From assembly GCA_051884915.1 (NCBI GenBank), contig JBJEWF010000076.1, forward strand, positions 1 through 49,784: a stretch of DNA of 49,784 nt, written 5' to 3'. The notes under the pieces are model-generated. The model saw only the letters and a program-made list of their open reading frames with translations. It made no database searches and had not been told where the DNA came from. The translations under genes and the position numbers were made by a program. Shown here in pieces: positions 33,182 to 41,958 of this stretch. Origin of the DNA: RUG572 sp051884915 (GTDB taxonomy: Bacteria; Verrucomicrobiota; Kiritimatiellia; RFP12; UBA1067). Position 1 is the first letter of the stretch. Each line of letters opens with the position of its first letter.

Positions 33182-33204
33182 GTCTGCGCGCGCGGCGCGC
33201 GGCC

Positions 33205-34017
33205 TCATTCGATGTCGACGACGCTCGCCCAGTGGAGAAGCAGGTCGAGGTTCTTCTGCGAGTTCGGCTTGGAGGACTCGGCTGCGGCCACGATCGGCAG
33301 CCACTTCTGGACCTCGGGCAGCTTCACCTTCAGCGCCTCGCACATCATGGCCATGTACTGTTCGGCGGCCTTCACGTGCCCGGAGAGCCAGAACAGGAGG
33401 TAGGTGCGCGCCACGTCCGCGAGCGGATCGCCGAGCCGCACATGGCTCCAGTCGATCACCCGCCAGTCGCCCTTCGGCGTGATGATGACGTTCGTGGGGT
33501 TGAAGTCGCCGTGGCAGAGCGATTTGCCGCGACGCTGCGCCTGGAGGCGCATGTGCAGGTCGTAGCGCGTGTTGCGCTCAAGCGGCGAGGCGGAGATCAT
33601 CGCGTCCAGCTTGTCCGCAAGATTGCCCATGCGGGGCGCGGTCTTCGCGAAGATCGCGCACTGGATCTGGACGAACTCCTTCAGGTACTTCGCGAGATTC
33701 TTCTTGTCCTTGGCCATCACGTCGGCCAGGGTCTCGCCTTCGATGAACTCGCGGCGGATCGCCCACTTGCCCTTGATGACGCAGACTTCGAGGATCTTGG
33801 CGACCGGAAGCCCCGTCTCGGCGGCGCGCGCCTCGTTCATCGCCTCGTTCAGAATCGCGGAGACCTGGTAGTTCTCGTCGAAGATCTTGAGGATGGACGC
33901 GCCGTCCCTCAGGACCTGCTTGTGTTCACGGACCAGAATCGTGTTTTCCTTCTTCGCCAGTTTCCTGGCGGCCGGAGCCTTCTTGGCCACGGGTTTCTTT
34001 TCAGCGGTCTTCTTCAT
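33205..34017 (-). CDS. APH-type kinase-like protein
   Basis: 270 residues. After a Lys/Ala-rich N-terminal tail (KKPVAKKAPAARKLAKKE) comes a protein-kinase-like fold with SLCHGDFNPTNVIITPKG (Brenner motif near 180) and WRVIDWSHVRLGDPLADVA (metal-binding Asp near 200), as in the aminoglycoside/choline kinase family. The N-lobe is short and its ATP-binding Lys is not obvious. It probably phosphorylates a small molecule rather than giving drug resistance. It lies 45 bases after adhE with AGGGGG before the ATG, so it may share the adhE transcript. Confidence 0.72.
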   Translation of the reverse strand: MKKTAEKKPVAKKAPAARKLAKKENTILVREHKQVLRDGASILKIFDENYQVSAILNEAMNEARAAETGLPVAKILEVCVIKGKWAIRREFIEGETLADVMAKDKKNLAKYLKEFVQIQCAIFAKTAPRMGNLADKLDAMISASPLERNTRYDLHMRLQAQRRGKSLCHGDFNPTNVIITPKGDWRVIDWSHVRLGDPLADVARTYLLFWLSGHVKAAEQYMAMMCEALKVKLPEVQKWLPIVAAAESSKPNSQKNLDLLLHWASVVDIE

Positions 34018-34062
34018 TTGAAAAACCCCCTAACTGTTTAGCCCTTCAACCATTGAAACGGA

Positions 34063-36726
34063 TCAGACGTTCTCGTGCCTGCCGTAGTAGGCGTTGAGGT
34101 ACATCTGCTTGATTTCCTTCATCAGCGGGTAGCGCGGATTGGCGGCCGTGCACTGGTCGTCGAACGCCTGCTCCACCATGTCGTCGAGCCGGGCGAGGAA
34201 GTCCTGTTCGTCCGGAACGTAGTCGCGGATCGTGGGCTTGATGCCGATGCGGGCCTGGAGCTCGCGGATGGCCTTGATGAAGTTCTCGAACTGCTCGCCG
34301 CGGCTGCGGCCCTTGATGCCGAGCTCGTCGGCGATCTCAAGGTAGCGCTCCAGCGTGTGCGGATGGTCGTATTGCGGGAAGGTGCCCATCTTGCGCGGCA
34401 CGGGATCGGCATTGAAGCGCAGCACCTCCTCCATCATCAGCGCGTTGGCGATGCCGTGCGGGATGTTGTGGAACGCGCCGAGCTTGTGGGCCATCGAGTG
34501 CATCACGCCGAGGAAGGCGTTCGCGAAGGCCATGCCGGCCATCGTGGCGGCGTTCGCCATCTTTTCGCGGGCCTTCGGCGCGGCGTACTTGCCGACCGCG
34601 GCGTCGTAGCATTCCGGCAGATACCGGAAAATCGTCTGGAGGGCGCGAATCGCAAGACCGTCGGTGTAGTCCGTCGCGAGCATCGAGGCATAGGCCTCAA
34701 GGGCGTGGCTGACGGCGTCGATGCCCGACGCGCTCGTCAGTCCGGGCGGCGCCATCATCTGCATGTCGGCGTCGACGATGGCCATGTCGGGCATCAGCTC
34801 GTAGTCGGCCAGCGGATACTTCACGCCCGTCCGCTCGTCCGTGATGACGGCGAACGGCGTGACTTCGGATCCCGTTCCGGCCGAAGTCGGGATGGCGATG
34901 AAGAAGGCCTTCTCGCCCATCTTCGGGAAGGTGTAGACGCGCTTGCGGATGTCCATGAAGCGCATCGCCATGTCCATGAAATCCACCTCCGGATGCTCGT
35001 AGAGGACCCACATGATCTTCGCGGCGTCCATCGCCGAACCGCCGCCGAGGGCGATGATGACGTCGGGCTTGAAACCGGCCATCAGCTTGGCGCCCTCCTT
35101 GGCGCAGGCGAGGGTCGGATCCGGCGCCACGTTGGAGAACGTGGTGAACATGATGCCCTGCCGTTCGAGGCTCTTCTCGATCGGCTTCGTGTAGCCGTTC
35201 GAATAGAGGAAGGAGTCCGTCACGATGAACGCCTTCTTCTTGCCGAGCTCCCGGCCGAGTTCTTCGAGCGCCACCGCGAGGCAGCCCTTCTTCTGGTAGA
35301 CCTTCTCCGGCGCGCGGAACCACAGCATGTTTTCTCTTCTCATGGCCACTGTCTTGATGTTGATGAGGTGCTTGACGCCGACGTTCTCCGAAATCGAGTT
35401 GCCGCCCCAGCTGCCGCAGCCGAGCGTGAGCGAGGGGACGAGCAGGAAGTTGTAGACGTCGCCGATGCCCCCCAGGCTGGACGGCATGTTGACGAGCAGG
35501 CGGCACGCCTTCATGCGCGCCGCGAACCGGTCGAGTTTCGCCTTCTCGTTGAGTTCGTCGGCCCAGAGGACGGACGTGTGGCCGAGGCCGCCATTGTTCG
35601 CGAGCAGCGCTTCCGCGATGTCCAGCGCGTGGTCGAAGTCCCTGCTCTTGTACATGCCGAGAATCGTCGTGAGCTTCTCGTGCCCGAACGCCTCGGACGT
35701 CTCGGTGGAGGTGGCCTCGCCGATGAGGACCTTGGTGGACTCCGGCACCTCGAAACCGGCCATCCGCGCGATGGCGACGGGGCGCTGGCCGACGATCTTC
35801 GCGTTCAGCGCGCCGTTGATGAGCATGGTGGCGCGAATCTTGTCCGCCTCCTGCCTGTCGAGGAAATAGCAGCCGCGCTTGATGAATTCGGCCTTGACGG
35901 CGTCGTAGATCTCCGCGTCCGCGATGACGGTCTGCTCCGTCGCGCAGATCATGCCGTTGTCGAAGGTCTTGGAGTGGATGATCGAATTGACGGCGTTGAC
36001 GATGTCGCAGCTCGGGTCGAGAATCGCCGCCGCGTTGCCGGCGCCGACGCCGATGGCGGGCGTGCCGGAACTGTAGGCGGCCTTCACCATGCCGGGACCG
36101 CCCGTCGCGAGAATGACGTCCGCTTCCTTCATCAGCGCGTTCGTCTTCGGCAGCGAGGGCGCCTCGATCCAGCCGATGATGCCTTCCGGCGCGCCGGCGG
36201 CCACGGCCGCCTCCAGCACGATCTTCGCCGCGGCGATGGTGGAATTCTTGGCGCGCGGGTGCGGGCTGATGACGATGCCGTTGCGGGTCTTGAGCGCGAG
36301 CAGCGTCTTGAAGATGGCCGTCGACGTCGGGTTCGTCGTCGGGATGACGGCGCCGATCAGGCCGATCGGCTCGGCGATCTTCATCATGCCGCCCGGCAGA
36401 TCCTCCTCGATCACGCCGCAGGTCTTCGTGTTCTTGTACGTGTTGTAGATGTACTCGGCCGCGTAGTGGTTCTTGATGATCTTGTCCTCGACAATGCCCA
36501 TGCCCGTCTCCTCGACGGCCATCTTGGCGAGGGGGATGCGCTGGCGGTTGGCGGCCAGGGCCGCCGCGCGGAAAATCTTGTCGACCTGTTCCTGGGAGTA
36601 CGTTGCATACTGCGCCTGCGCCGCGCGCACCCGGGCGAGGATCTTCTCGAACTCGCGCGCGTCCATGTCGGCATCCACAGGGACGGAAGCCCCAGCGGGA
36701 TTCGTCGTCTTCACGTCTGTATTCAT
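34063..36726 (-). CDS. adhE: Bifunctional aldehyde-alcohol dehydrogenase AdhE
   Basis: 887 residues, full length. The N-terminal CoA-acylating aldehyde dehydrogenase has the nucleophile Cys in NGMICATEQTV near 260. The C-terminal iron-dependent alcohol dehydrogenase has ALGGGSAMDAAKIMW near 570, IPTSAGTGSEVTPFAV near 630, and the His metal ligands in MHSMAHKLGAFHNIPHG near 745. It turns acetyl-CoA into ethanol with two NADH, or the reverse, in the cytoplasm as spirosomes. It re-oxidises NADH when H2 cannot be released, which fits the adjacent Nfn and hydrogenase genes. Confidence 0.96.
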   Translation of the reverse strand: MNTDVKTTNPAGASVPVDADMDAREFEKILARVRAAQAQYATYSQEQVDKIFRAAALAANRQRIPLAKMAVEETGMGIVEDKIIKNHYAAEYIYNTYKNTKTCGVIEEDLPGGMMKIAEPIGLIGAVIPTTNPTSTAIFKTLLALKTRNGIVISPHPRAKNSTIAAAKIVLEAAVAAGAPEGIIGWIEAPSLPKTNALMKEADVILATGGPGMVKAAYSSGTPAIGVGAGNAAAILDPSCDIVNAVNSIIHSKTFDNGMICATEQTVIADAEIYDAVKAEFIKRGCYFLDRQEADKIRATMLINGALNAKIVGQRPVAIARMAGFEVPESTKVLIGEATSTETSEAFGHEKLTTILGMYKSRDFDHALDIAEALLANNGGLGHTSVLWADELNEKAKLDRFAARMKACRLLVNMPSSLGGIGDVYNFLLVPSLTLGCGSWGGNSISENVGVKHLINIKTVAMRRENMLWFRAPEKVYQKKGCLAVALEELGRELGKKKAFIVTDSFLYSNGYTKPIEKSLERQGIMFTTFSNVAPDPTLACAKEGAKLMAGFKPDVIIALGGGSAMDAAKIMWVLYEHPEVDFMDMAMRFMDIRKRVYTFPKMGEKAFFIAIPTSAGTGSEVTPFAVITDERTGVKYPLADYELMPDMAIVDADMQMMAPPGLTSASGIDAVSHALEAYASMLATDYTDGLAIRALQTIFRYLPECYDAAVGKYAAPKAREKMANAATMAGMAFANAFLGVMHSMAHKLGAFHNIPHGIANALMMEEVLRFNADPVPRKMGTFPQYDHPHTLERYLEIADELGIKGRSRGEQFENFIKAIRELQARIGIKPTIRDYVPDEQDFLARLDDMVEQAFDDQCTAANPRYPLMKEIKQMYLNAYYGRHENV

Positions 36727-36754
36727 CGCTTTTCCTTTACTCGTTCACTGAGTT

Positions 36755-36781
36755 GCCGTCCGCCCTTTTCCGGCGAACGGC
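36755..36781 (-). promoter_or_regulatory. Stem-loop at the start of the adhE leader
   Basis: A 10-bp stem with one G-U pair and a 7-base loop begins within a few bases of the predicted transcription start. It could stabilise the mRNA or act as a cis-regulatory element. Confidence 0.4.
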
Positions 36782-36785
36782 ATCG

Positions 36786-36839
36786 AGTCTACCAAAATCA
36801 TAATCGGTAGTCAAGTAGCGATATTGGAATAGCGATATT
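36786..36839 (-). promoter_or_regulatory. adhE promoter with tandem operator repeats
   Basis: On the minus strand TTGACT (36814-36809) and TAGACT (36791-36786) are 17 bp apart. Immediately upstream a 10-base direct repeat, AATATCGCTA, occurs twice (36839-36830 and 36825-36816) with a 4-base gap. Tandem sites touching the minus-35 box usually bind an activator or repressor dimer of dimers. It does not resemble the known Rex palindrome. Confidence 0.55.
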
Positions 36840-36923
36840 ATTCCGCCGCCCGGCCCGGCGGGAGATCCGGCTGCGGATCCCGCGCGGGAACCGTCACGCC
36901 CCCGTCCGGGAAGCCGGTATGCC

Positions 36924-38339
36924 CTACCGGGCCAGATAGGCGTTGATGCCGGCGGCGGCGCGGCGGCCTTCGCCCATGGCCAGAATCACCGTGGCGGCGC
37001 CGAGCACGATATCGCCGCCGGCGAACACGCCGGGAATGGACGTCATGTTCGTTTCGGGATCGACGACGATATTGCCGCGCCGGTTGACCTCAAGGCCGTC
37101 CGTCGTGGCCGGAATCAGCGGATTCGACGCATTGCCGACCGCCACGACGACGGTATCGACGTCGAGCACGGATTCGCTGCCCGCGATGGGCACGGGGCTG
37201 CGGCGGCCAGAGGCGTCCGGTTCGCCGAGTTCGTATTTCAGGCATTCGATGCCGGTCACGAAGCCCTTCTCGTCGCCCAGGATGCGCTTGGCGTTTTCGA
37301 GCAGATGGAACTCGACGCCCTCCTCCCGGGCATGGTGGACCTCCTCCCGGCGGGCCGGCATCTCGGCCTCGCTGCGGCGGTAGATGAGATGGACCTTCTC
37401 CGCCCCGAGGCGGAGCGCCATGCGCGACGCGTCCATCGCGACGTTGCCGCCGCCGAGCACGGCGACTTTCCGTCCATGCCAGAACGGCGTGTCGGCCTCG
37501 CCCTCGCGGTAGGCCTTCATCAGGTTCGCGCGCGACAGGTACTCGTTGGCGGAGAACACGCCGTTCAGGTTTTCGCCCGCGATGCCCATGAACTTGGGCA
37601 GACCGGCGCCCGAACCCACGAACACCGCGTCAAAGCCGTCCTCCTTCATCAGATCGGCGATCTTGCGCGTGCGGCCGACGCAGTAATTCGTCTCGATCTT
37701 GACGCCGAGTTTCGCAAGCCCGTCGATTTCGTGCCGCACGATCGCCTTCGGCAGACGGAATTCGGGAATCCCGTACACCAGCACGCCGCCGCACTTGTGG
37801 AACGCCTCGAACATCGTCACGTCGTGGCCGGCCTTGGCGCAGTCGGCCGCACAGGTGATCGACGCGGGCCCCGAACCGACGATGGCGACCTTCCTGCCCG
37901 TCTTCGGCGCGCAGGCCACCGGCTCTTCGGCGTCGTTCGCGCGGGCGAGGTCCGCGCAGAAGCGTTCGACGCGGCCGATGGCGACCGCCTTGTCGACGTC
38001 CTTGAGCAGCTTGCCCATCGTGCAGAAACGCTGGCACTGCTTTTCCTGGGGGCAGACGCGCCCGCAGACCGCGGGCAGAAGCGACGTCTTCTTGATGATC
38101 TCCAGCGCGCCGGCGAAATCGCCCTGCGCGGCCTTCGCGAGAAAACCGGGAATGTCGATCGCCACGGGGCATCCCTGCATGCAGGGCCGGGCCGCGCACT
38201 GGAGACAGCGGCTCGCCTCGCATTTCGCCATTTCGGCGGTGTAGCCCTGCGCGACCTCGTCCATGTTGCGGGCGCGGAGGCGCGGATCCTGCTCCGGCAT
38301 CTGCTGGGGCGGAATGGACATGCGTTCTTTCGGTGTCAT
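36924..38339 (-). CDS. nfnB: NfnB/GltD-like NADPH oxidoreductase subunit
   Basis: 471 residues. The N-terminal Fer4_20 region has CLQCAARPCMQGCPVAIDIPGF near 45 and VCGRVCPQEKQCQRFC near 92. FAD- and NADPH-binding GxGxxG motifs follow: VAIVGSGPASITCA near 150 and VAVLGGGNVAMDASRMA near 295. It ends IPGVFAGGDIVLGAATVILAMGEGRRAA. Together with the next gene it forms the electron-bifurcating NADH-dependent ferredoxin:NADP+ oxidoreductase, or the related sulfide dehydrogenase. ATG 38339 follows GAGGA; NfnA ends 12 bases upstream. Confidence 0.88.
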   Translation of the reverse strand: MTPKERMSIPPQQMPEQDPRLRARNMDEVAQGYTAEMAKCEASRCLQCAARPCMQGCPVAIDIPGFLAKAAQGDFAGALEIIKKTSLLPAVCGRVCPQEKQCQRFCTMGKLLKDVDKAVAIGRVERFCADLARANDAEEPVACAPKTGRKVAIVGSGPASITCAADCAKAGHDVTMFEAFHKCGGVLVYGIPEFRLPKAIVRHEIDGLAKLGVKIETNYCVGRTRKIADLMKEDGFDAVFVGSGAGLPKFMGIAGENLNGVFSANEYLSRANLMKAYREGEADTPFWHGRKVAVLGGGNVAMDASRMALRLGAEKVHLIYRRSEAEMPARREEVHHAREEGVEFHLLENAKRILGDEKGFVTGIECLKYELGEPDASGRRSPVPIAGSESVLDVDTVVVAVGNASNPLIPATTDGLEVNRRGNIVVDPETNMTSIPGVFAGGDIVLGAATVILAMGEGRRAAAGINAYLAR

Positions 38340-38351
38340 CGCCAAATTCCT

Positions 38352-39209
38352 CTATTTCGTGAAAATGCCCGCCCGGCAGACGTGTTCCTTCGCGGCCTGC
38401 TCCTGCGGTCTGAAGGCGCCCATGCGCTTCAGCATCTCGTCCCAGTCGACCTGGTGGGCGTCGAACTCCGGCCCGTCGACGCAGACGAATTTCGTCTGGC
38501 CGCCCACGGAAACGCGGCAGCCGCCGCACATGCCCGTGCCGTCAATCATGATCGTGTTGAGGGAAGCCACCGTGGGGACGTTGTAGGGCTTCGTCGCCAG
38601 GGCGACGAACTTCATCATGACGGGCGGACCGATGGCGATGACCTCGTCCACCGCCCCGGCCGCGCAGAGCTCCTTGAGCGGATCCGTCACCAGGCCCTTG
38701 CGGCCCGACGAGCCGTCGTCTGTCGTCAGGATCAGGTTCTCGCCCGCGATGGCCGCCATTTCCTCCTTCATGACGAAGAGATCGGCGTTGCGCGCGCCCA
38801 TGATGATCGTCACCTTGTTGCCGGCGGCCTTGAGCGCCTGGGCGATCGGATGCATCGGCGCGACGCCAATGCCGCCGCCCACGCAGACGACGTGTCCGGG
38901 CTTCGTCCCGTCCAGACCGCGAATCGACGTCGGCCGGCCGAGCGGACCGAGAACGGCGGGAATGACGTCGCCGGGCTCGAACCTGGCGAGCTTGAGCGTC
39001 GTGGCGCCCACGGTCTGGAAAATGATGGTCACCGTCCCCTTCCCGGCATCGGCGTCGGCAATGGTCAGCGGGATGCGTTCGCCCATGTCCGCGTCGACCA
39101 TGAGGATGATGAACTGGCCGGCCTTGCGCTCACGGGCAATGAGCGGCGCCTCAAACGTCATCTGGAAGACCTTGTCCGAAAGCTGCCTCTTCGCGATAAT
39201 CTTGTTCAT
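38352..39209 (-). CDS. nfnA: NfnA subunit (FAD/[2Fe-2S], NADH side)
   Basis: 285 residues of the ferredoxin-NADP reductase fold. ERIPLTIADAD binds FAD, CVGGGIGVAPMHPIAQALK near 113 binds NAD(H), and GTGMCGGCRVSVGGQTKFVCVDGPEFDAH near 230 is split here into MCGGCR and FVCVDGPEFDAH, the [2Fe-2S] ligands. It is the small subunit of Nfn-type transhydrogenases, passing electrons between NADH, ferredoxin and NADPH. ATG 39209 has AGGAAA upstream. The 290 bases to hydC hold the hydCBA promoter and no obvious promoter for this gene. Confidence 0.88.
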   Translation of the reverse strand: MNKIIAKRQLSDKVFQMTFEAPLIARERKAGQFIILMVDADMGERIPLTIADADAGKGTVTIIFQTVGATTLKLARFEPGDVIPAVLGPLGRPTSIRGLDGTKPGHVVCVGGGIGVAPMHPIAQALKAAGNKVTIIMGARNADLFVMKEEMAAIAGENLILTTDDGSSGRKGLVTDPLKELCAAGAVDEVIAIGPPVMMKFVALATKPYNVPTVASLNTIMIDGTGMCGGCRVSVGGQTKFVCVDGPEFDAHQVDWDEMLKRMGAFRPQEQAAKEHVCRAGIFTK

Positions 39210-39432
39210 GGATGTTTCCTGTCTCCGGACTCCCGCCCCAGCCGCGTCAGCCGCTCCGTCGCGGCGGAATGTCCGTTCGTTGGCCGTCAATTATCTCACA
39301 ACGGCTCCCGGTGCGCAAGCGGAATGTTGGGTGCCTGCCAAATCGTCCGCGCCGTTCCGTCCCTCCGCGCCCTTTCGCGCCCCGTTCCTCCCGCGAAATC
39401 GACTGAAAATGCACGATTCGGATATGTTATAC

Positions 39433-39462
39433 TTGCCTAACTTAAGTTGGATATGAGATACT
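39433..39462 (+). promoter_or_regulatory. Promoter of hydCBA
   Basis: TTGCCT (39433-39438) and GATACT (39457-39462) are 18 bp apart, with TG one base before the minus-10 box. AACTTAAGTT (39439-39448) right after the minus-35 box is a perfect 10-bp palindrome. The pattern TTGCCTAACT, six bases, GGATATG, one base, GATA is shared with the hydS operon promoter. Confidence 0.65.
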
Positions 39463-39499
39463 TATATCGATTTTTTCACACCCAAAAGGAAAACAGTAC

Positions 39500-40015
39500 A
39501 TGTGCGAACACGGATGCTCACCGGCGGCCGCCGGTAAATTCGCCGAGCTCGACGCGTTCATCGACGGTCTCGGTCTGGACCTCAACGATGAGCGCCGGCG
39601 CGGGCGGCTCATTCAGATTCTCCATCGGGCCCAGCATATTTTCGGGTACCTCCCGCGCGAGGTGCAGCAGCACGTCGCGGCGCGGATGCGCATTCCCGAG
39701 AGCGCCGTCTCCGGCGTGGTCTCCTTCTACAACTACTTCACGACGAAGCCCAAAGGCAAGTACATCATCAACGTCTGCCTGGGCACGGCCTGCTACGTGA
39801 AGGGTTCGGAAGGCGTTCTCCGCGAAATCGAGCGCGTGCTCGGCATCCAGGCGGACACGACGCCGACCCCGGACGGGCTGTTCTCCGTTTCCGCGCTCCG
39901 CTGCGTGGGCGCCTGCGGTCTGGCGCCGGTCATGATGGTGAACGACCAGGTCTACGGCAAGGTGACGCCCGCGCGGGCCGTCGAAATCATTAACGAATAC
40001 AAGGCGAAAGGCTGA
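39500..40015 (+). CDS. hydC: Trimeric [FeFe]-hydrogenase subunit HydC (NuoE-like)
   Basis: 171 residues. The helical N-terminal part has LIQILHRAQHIFGYLPREV, and the thioredoxin-like [2Fe-2S] domain has Cys in VCLGTACYVKG near 93 and RCVGACGLAP near 134. It is the NuoE-like subunit of the NADH/ferredoxin-dependent electron-bifurcating hydrogenase. The ribosome site AAAAGGAAA lies ahead of ATG 39500, and hydB starts six bases after its stop. Confidence 0.93.
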   Translation: MCEHGCSPAAAGKFAELDAFIDGLGLDLNDERRRGRLIQILHRAQHIFGYLPREVQQHVAARMRIPESAVSGVVSFYNYFTTKPKGKYIINVCLGTACYVKGSEGVLREIERVLGIQADTTPTPDGLFSVSALRCVGACGLAPVMMVNDQVYGKVTPARAVEIINEYKAKG

Positions 40016-40021
40016 GTTTAA

Positions 40022-41950
40022 ATGAAGAAGATTGCGAGCAAGGCCGATCTCGACGCCGCGTTCGAAGCCGCCAAGGGCAACCTGGCCCTTCGTCTCGCCG
40101 CCGGCGCGATCGACTCGAAGAAGAAGGACATTCTCTGCTGCGGCGGCACGGGCTGCCACGCTTCGGCGTCCCAGACGCTGATGGCGAATCTCCGCGACGA
40201 AATCAAGGCCGCCGGTCTCGAAGCCGACGTCAAGGTCGTCCAGACGGGCTGCTTCGGCTTCTGCGCCCAGGGACCGATCGTCAAGATCATGCCGGACAAC
40301 GTGTTCTACGTGCAGGTCACGCCCGAGGACGCGAAGGAAATCGTCCAGAAGCACGTCGTCGGCCACGAAGTGGTCGAACGCCTCCTCTACGTGGAGCCCA
40401 CGCTGAAGGCGAAGATCCACGACTACGCGCAGATGCCCTTCTACGCCAAGCAGCAGCGCATCGCGCTGCGCAACTGCGGCCTGATCGACGCCGAGTCCAT
40501 CGAGGACTACATCGCGAACGAAGGCTATCAGGGCCTGGCGAAGGCCCTCACGCAGATGACGCCGGCGGAAGTCGTCCAGGAAGTCCTGAACTCCGGCATC
40601 TGCGGGCGCGGCGGCGCGGGCTTCCCGACCGGCCTCAAGTGGAAAATCGCCGCCGGCGTCCAGGCCGACGAGAAGTACATCGTCTGCAACGCCGACGAAG
40701 GCGATCCGGGCGCGTTCATGGACCGCTCCATCATGGAAGGCGATCCCAGCAGCGTCATCGAGGCCATGGCCATCGGTGCCTACGCGATCGGCGCCCAGCA
40801 CGGCCTCGTCTACATCCGCGCCGAATATCCGCTCGCCGTCGCGCGTCTCCAGAACGCGATCGACCAGGCGCGCGAGATCGGCCTCCTCGGCACGGACATC
40901 CTCGGCACGGGCTTCAATTTCGACATCGAAATCAAACTCGGCGCCGGCGCGTTCGTGTGCGGCGAGGAGACGGCGCTCATCCATTCGATGGAAGGCCAGC
41001 GCGGCGAACCCACGACCAAGCCCCCGTTCCCCGCCAACGTCGGCGGCGGCTACTGGGGATGCTCGACGAACGTGAACAACGTGGAAACCTACGCGTCGAT
41101 TCCCGTGATTCTCGTCAAGGGCGCCAAGTGGTATTCCCGGATCGGCAACTGGAAGTTCGAGACCGACGAAAACGGCAACTGGACGAAGTCGCTTTCCGGC
41201 AACTCCGGCACGAAGGTCTTCGCCCTCGCCGGCCAGATCAACAACGTCGGCCTCGTGGAAGTCCCGATGGGCACGACGCTGCGCGAAATCATCTACGACA
41301 TCGGCGGCGGCATCTCCGGCGGCCAGAAATTCAAGGCGGTGCAGACGGGCGGTCCGTCCGGCGGCTGCATCACGGCCCAGGACCTCGACACGCCGATCGA
41401 CTACGGCGCGCTCATGCGCATCGGCTCGATGATGGGTTCGGGCGGCATGATCGTGCTGTCCGACAAGGACTGCATGCCCGCCATGGCGAAGTTCTACCTC
41501 GGCTTCACGAAGGACGAGTCCTGCGGCAAGTGCACGCCGTGCCGCATCGGCACGCGCCGCATGCTGGAGATGCTCGACAAGATCTGCGACGGCAACGGCA
41601 CGGAGGAGATGCTCGTCGAGCTGGAGGACCTCGCCAACACGATCAAGGACACCGCGCTGTGCGGCCTGGGCCAGACGGCGCCGAACCCGATTCTCTCCAC
41701 CCTGCGCTACTTCAAGGACGAATACGTCGCCCACGTGCGCGACAAGAAGTGCCCGGCCGGCACCTGCACGAAGCTCTATTCGCTCACGATCACGGAAGCC
41801 TGCAAGGGCTGCACGAAATGCGCGCGCAACTGCCCGGTCAACGCGATTTCCGGTTCGATCAAGGCGCGCCACGTGATCGACCAGAAGAAGTGCATCAAGT
41901 GCGGCGCCTGCATCAGCTCGTGCCCGTTCAAGGCTATCGTCAAGGAGTAA
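40022..41950 (+). CDS. hydB: Trimeric hydrogenase subunit HydB (NuoF-like, NADH-binding)
   Basis: 642 residues. An N-terminal thioredoxin-like [2Fe-2S] domain (LCCGGTGCHAS, GCFGFCAQG) precedes the NuoF core: GRGGAGFPTGLKW near 195 binds FMN, and CNADEGDPGAFMDR near 220 binds NADH. ESCGKCTPCRIGTRR near 500 is the [4Fe-4S] site, and the C-terminus carries two more clusters (CKGCTKCARNCP, CIKCGACISSCP). It oxidises NADH or reduces NAD+ and exchanges electrons with HydA in the cytoplasm. The following hydA start overlaps its ribosome-site context. Confidence 0.95.
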   Translation: MKKIASKADLDAAFEAAKGNLALRLAAGAIDSKKKDILCCGGTGCHASASQTLMANLRDEIKAAGLEADVKVVQTGCFGFCAQGPIVKIMPDNVFYVQVTPEDAKEIVQKHVVGHEVVERLLYVEPTLKAKIHDYAQMPFYAKQQRIALRNCGLIDAESIEDYIANEGYQGLAKALTQMTPAEVVQEVLNSGICGRGGAGFPTGLKWKIAAGVQADEKYIVCNADEGDPGAFMDRSIMEGDPSSVIEAMAIGAYAIGAQHGLVYIRAEYPLAVARLQNAIDQAREIGLLGTDILGTGFNFDIEIKLGAGAFVCGEETALIHSMEGQRGEPTTKPPFPANVGGGYWGCSTNVNNVETYASIPVILVKGAKWYSRIGNWKFETDENGNWTKSLSGNSGTKVFALAGQINNVGLVEVPMGTTLREIIYDIGGGISGGQKFKAVQTGGPSGGCITAQDLDTPIDYGALMRIGSMMGSGGMIVLSDKDCMPAMAKFYLGFTKDESCGKCTPCRIGTRRMLEMLDKICDGNGTEEMLVELEDLANTIKDTALCGLGQTAPNPILSTLRYFKDEYVAHVRDKKCPAGTCTKLYSLTITEACKGCTKCARNCPVNAISGSIKARHVIDQKKCIKCGACISSCPFKAIVKE

Positions 41951-41958
41951 GCGAAAAA

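Noticed and set aside
33205..34017. An aminoglycoside resistance gene.
   Set aside because: Only the general kinase motifs match; context is fermentation, and there is no mobile element or resistance neighbourhood.
34075..36810. A 911-codon open frame on the plus strand opposite adhE.
   Set aside because: It is the mirror frame of a strongly biased GC-rich gene. Its product is Arg/Val/Asp/Leu-rich without motifs, while the minus strand encodes complete AdhE.
36816..36839. The adhE repeats as Rex operators.
   Set aside because: They are direct repeats of AATATCGCTA and lack the TTGTGAAN...TTCACAA-type palindrome known for Rex.
40639..41958. An N-terminal extension of hydA through hydB.
   Set aside because: It is a frame shadow of hydB; ATG 41959 begins the conserved [2Fe-2S] domain and has a ribosome site.
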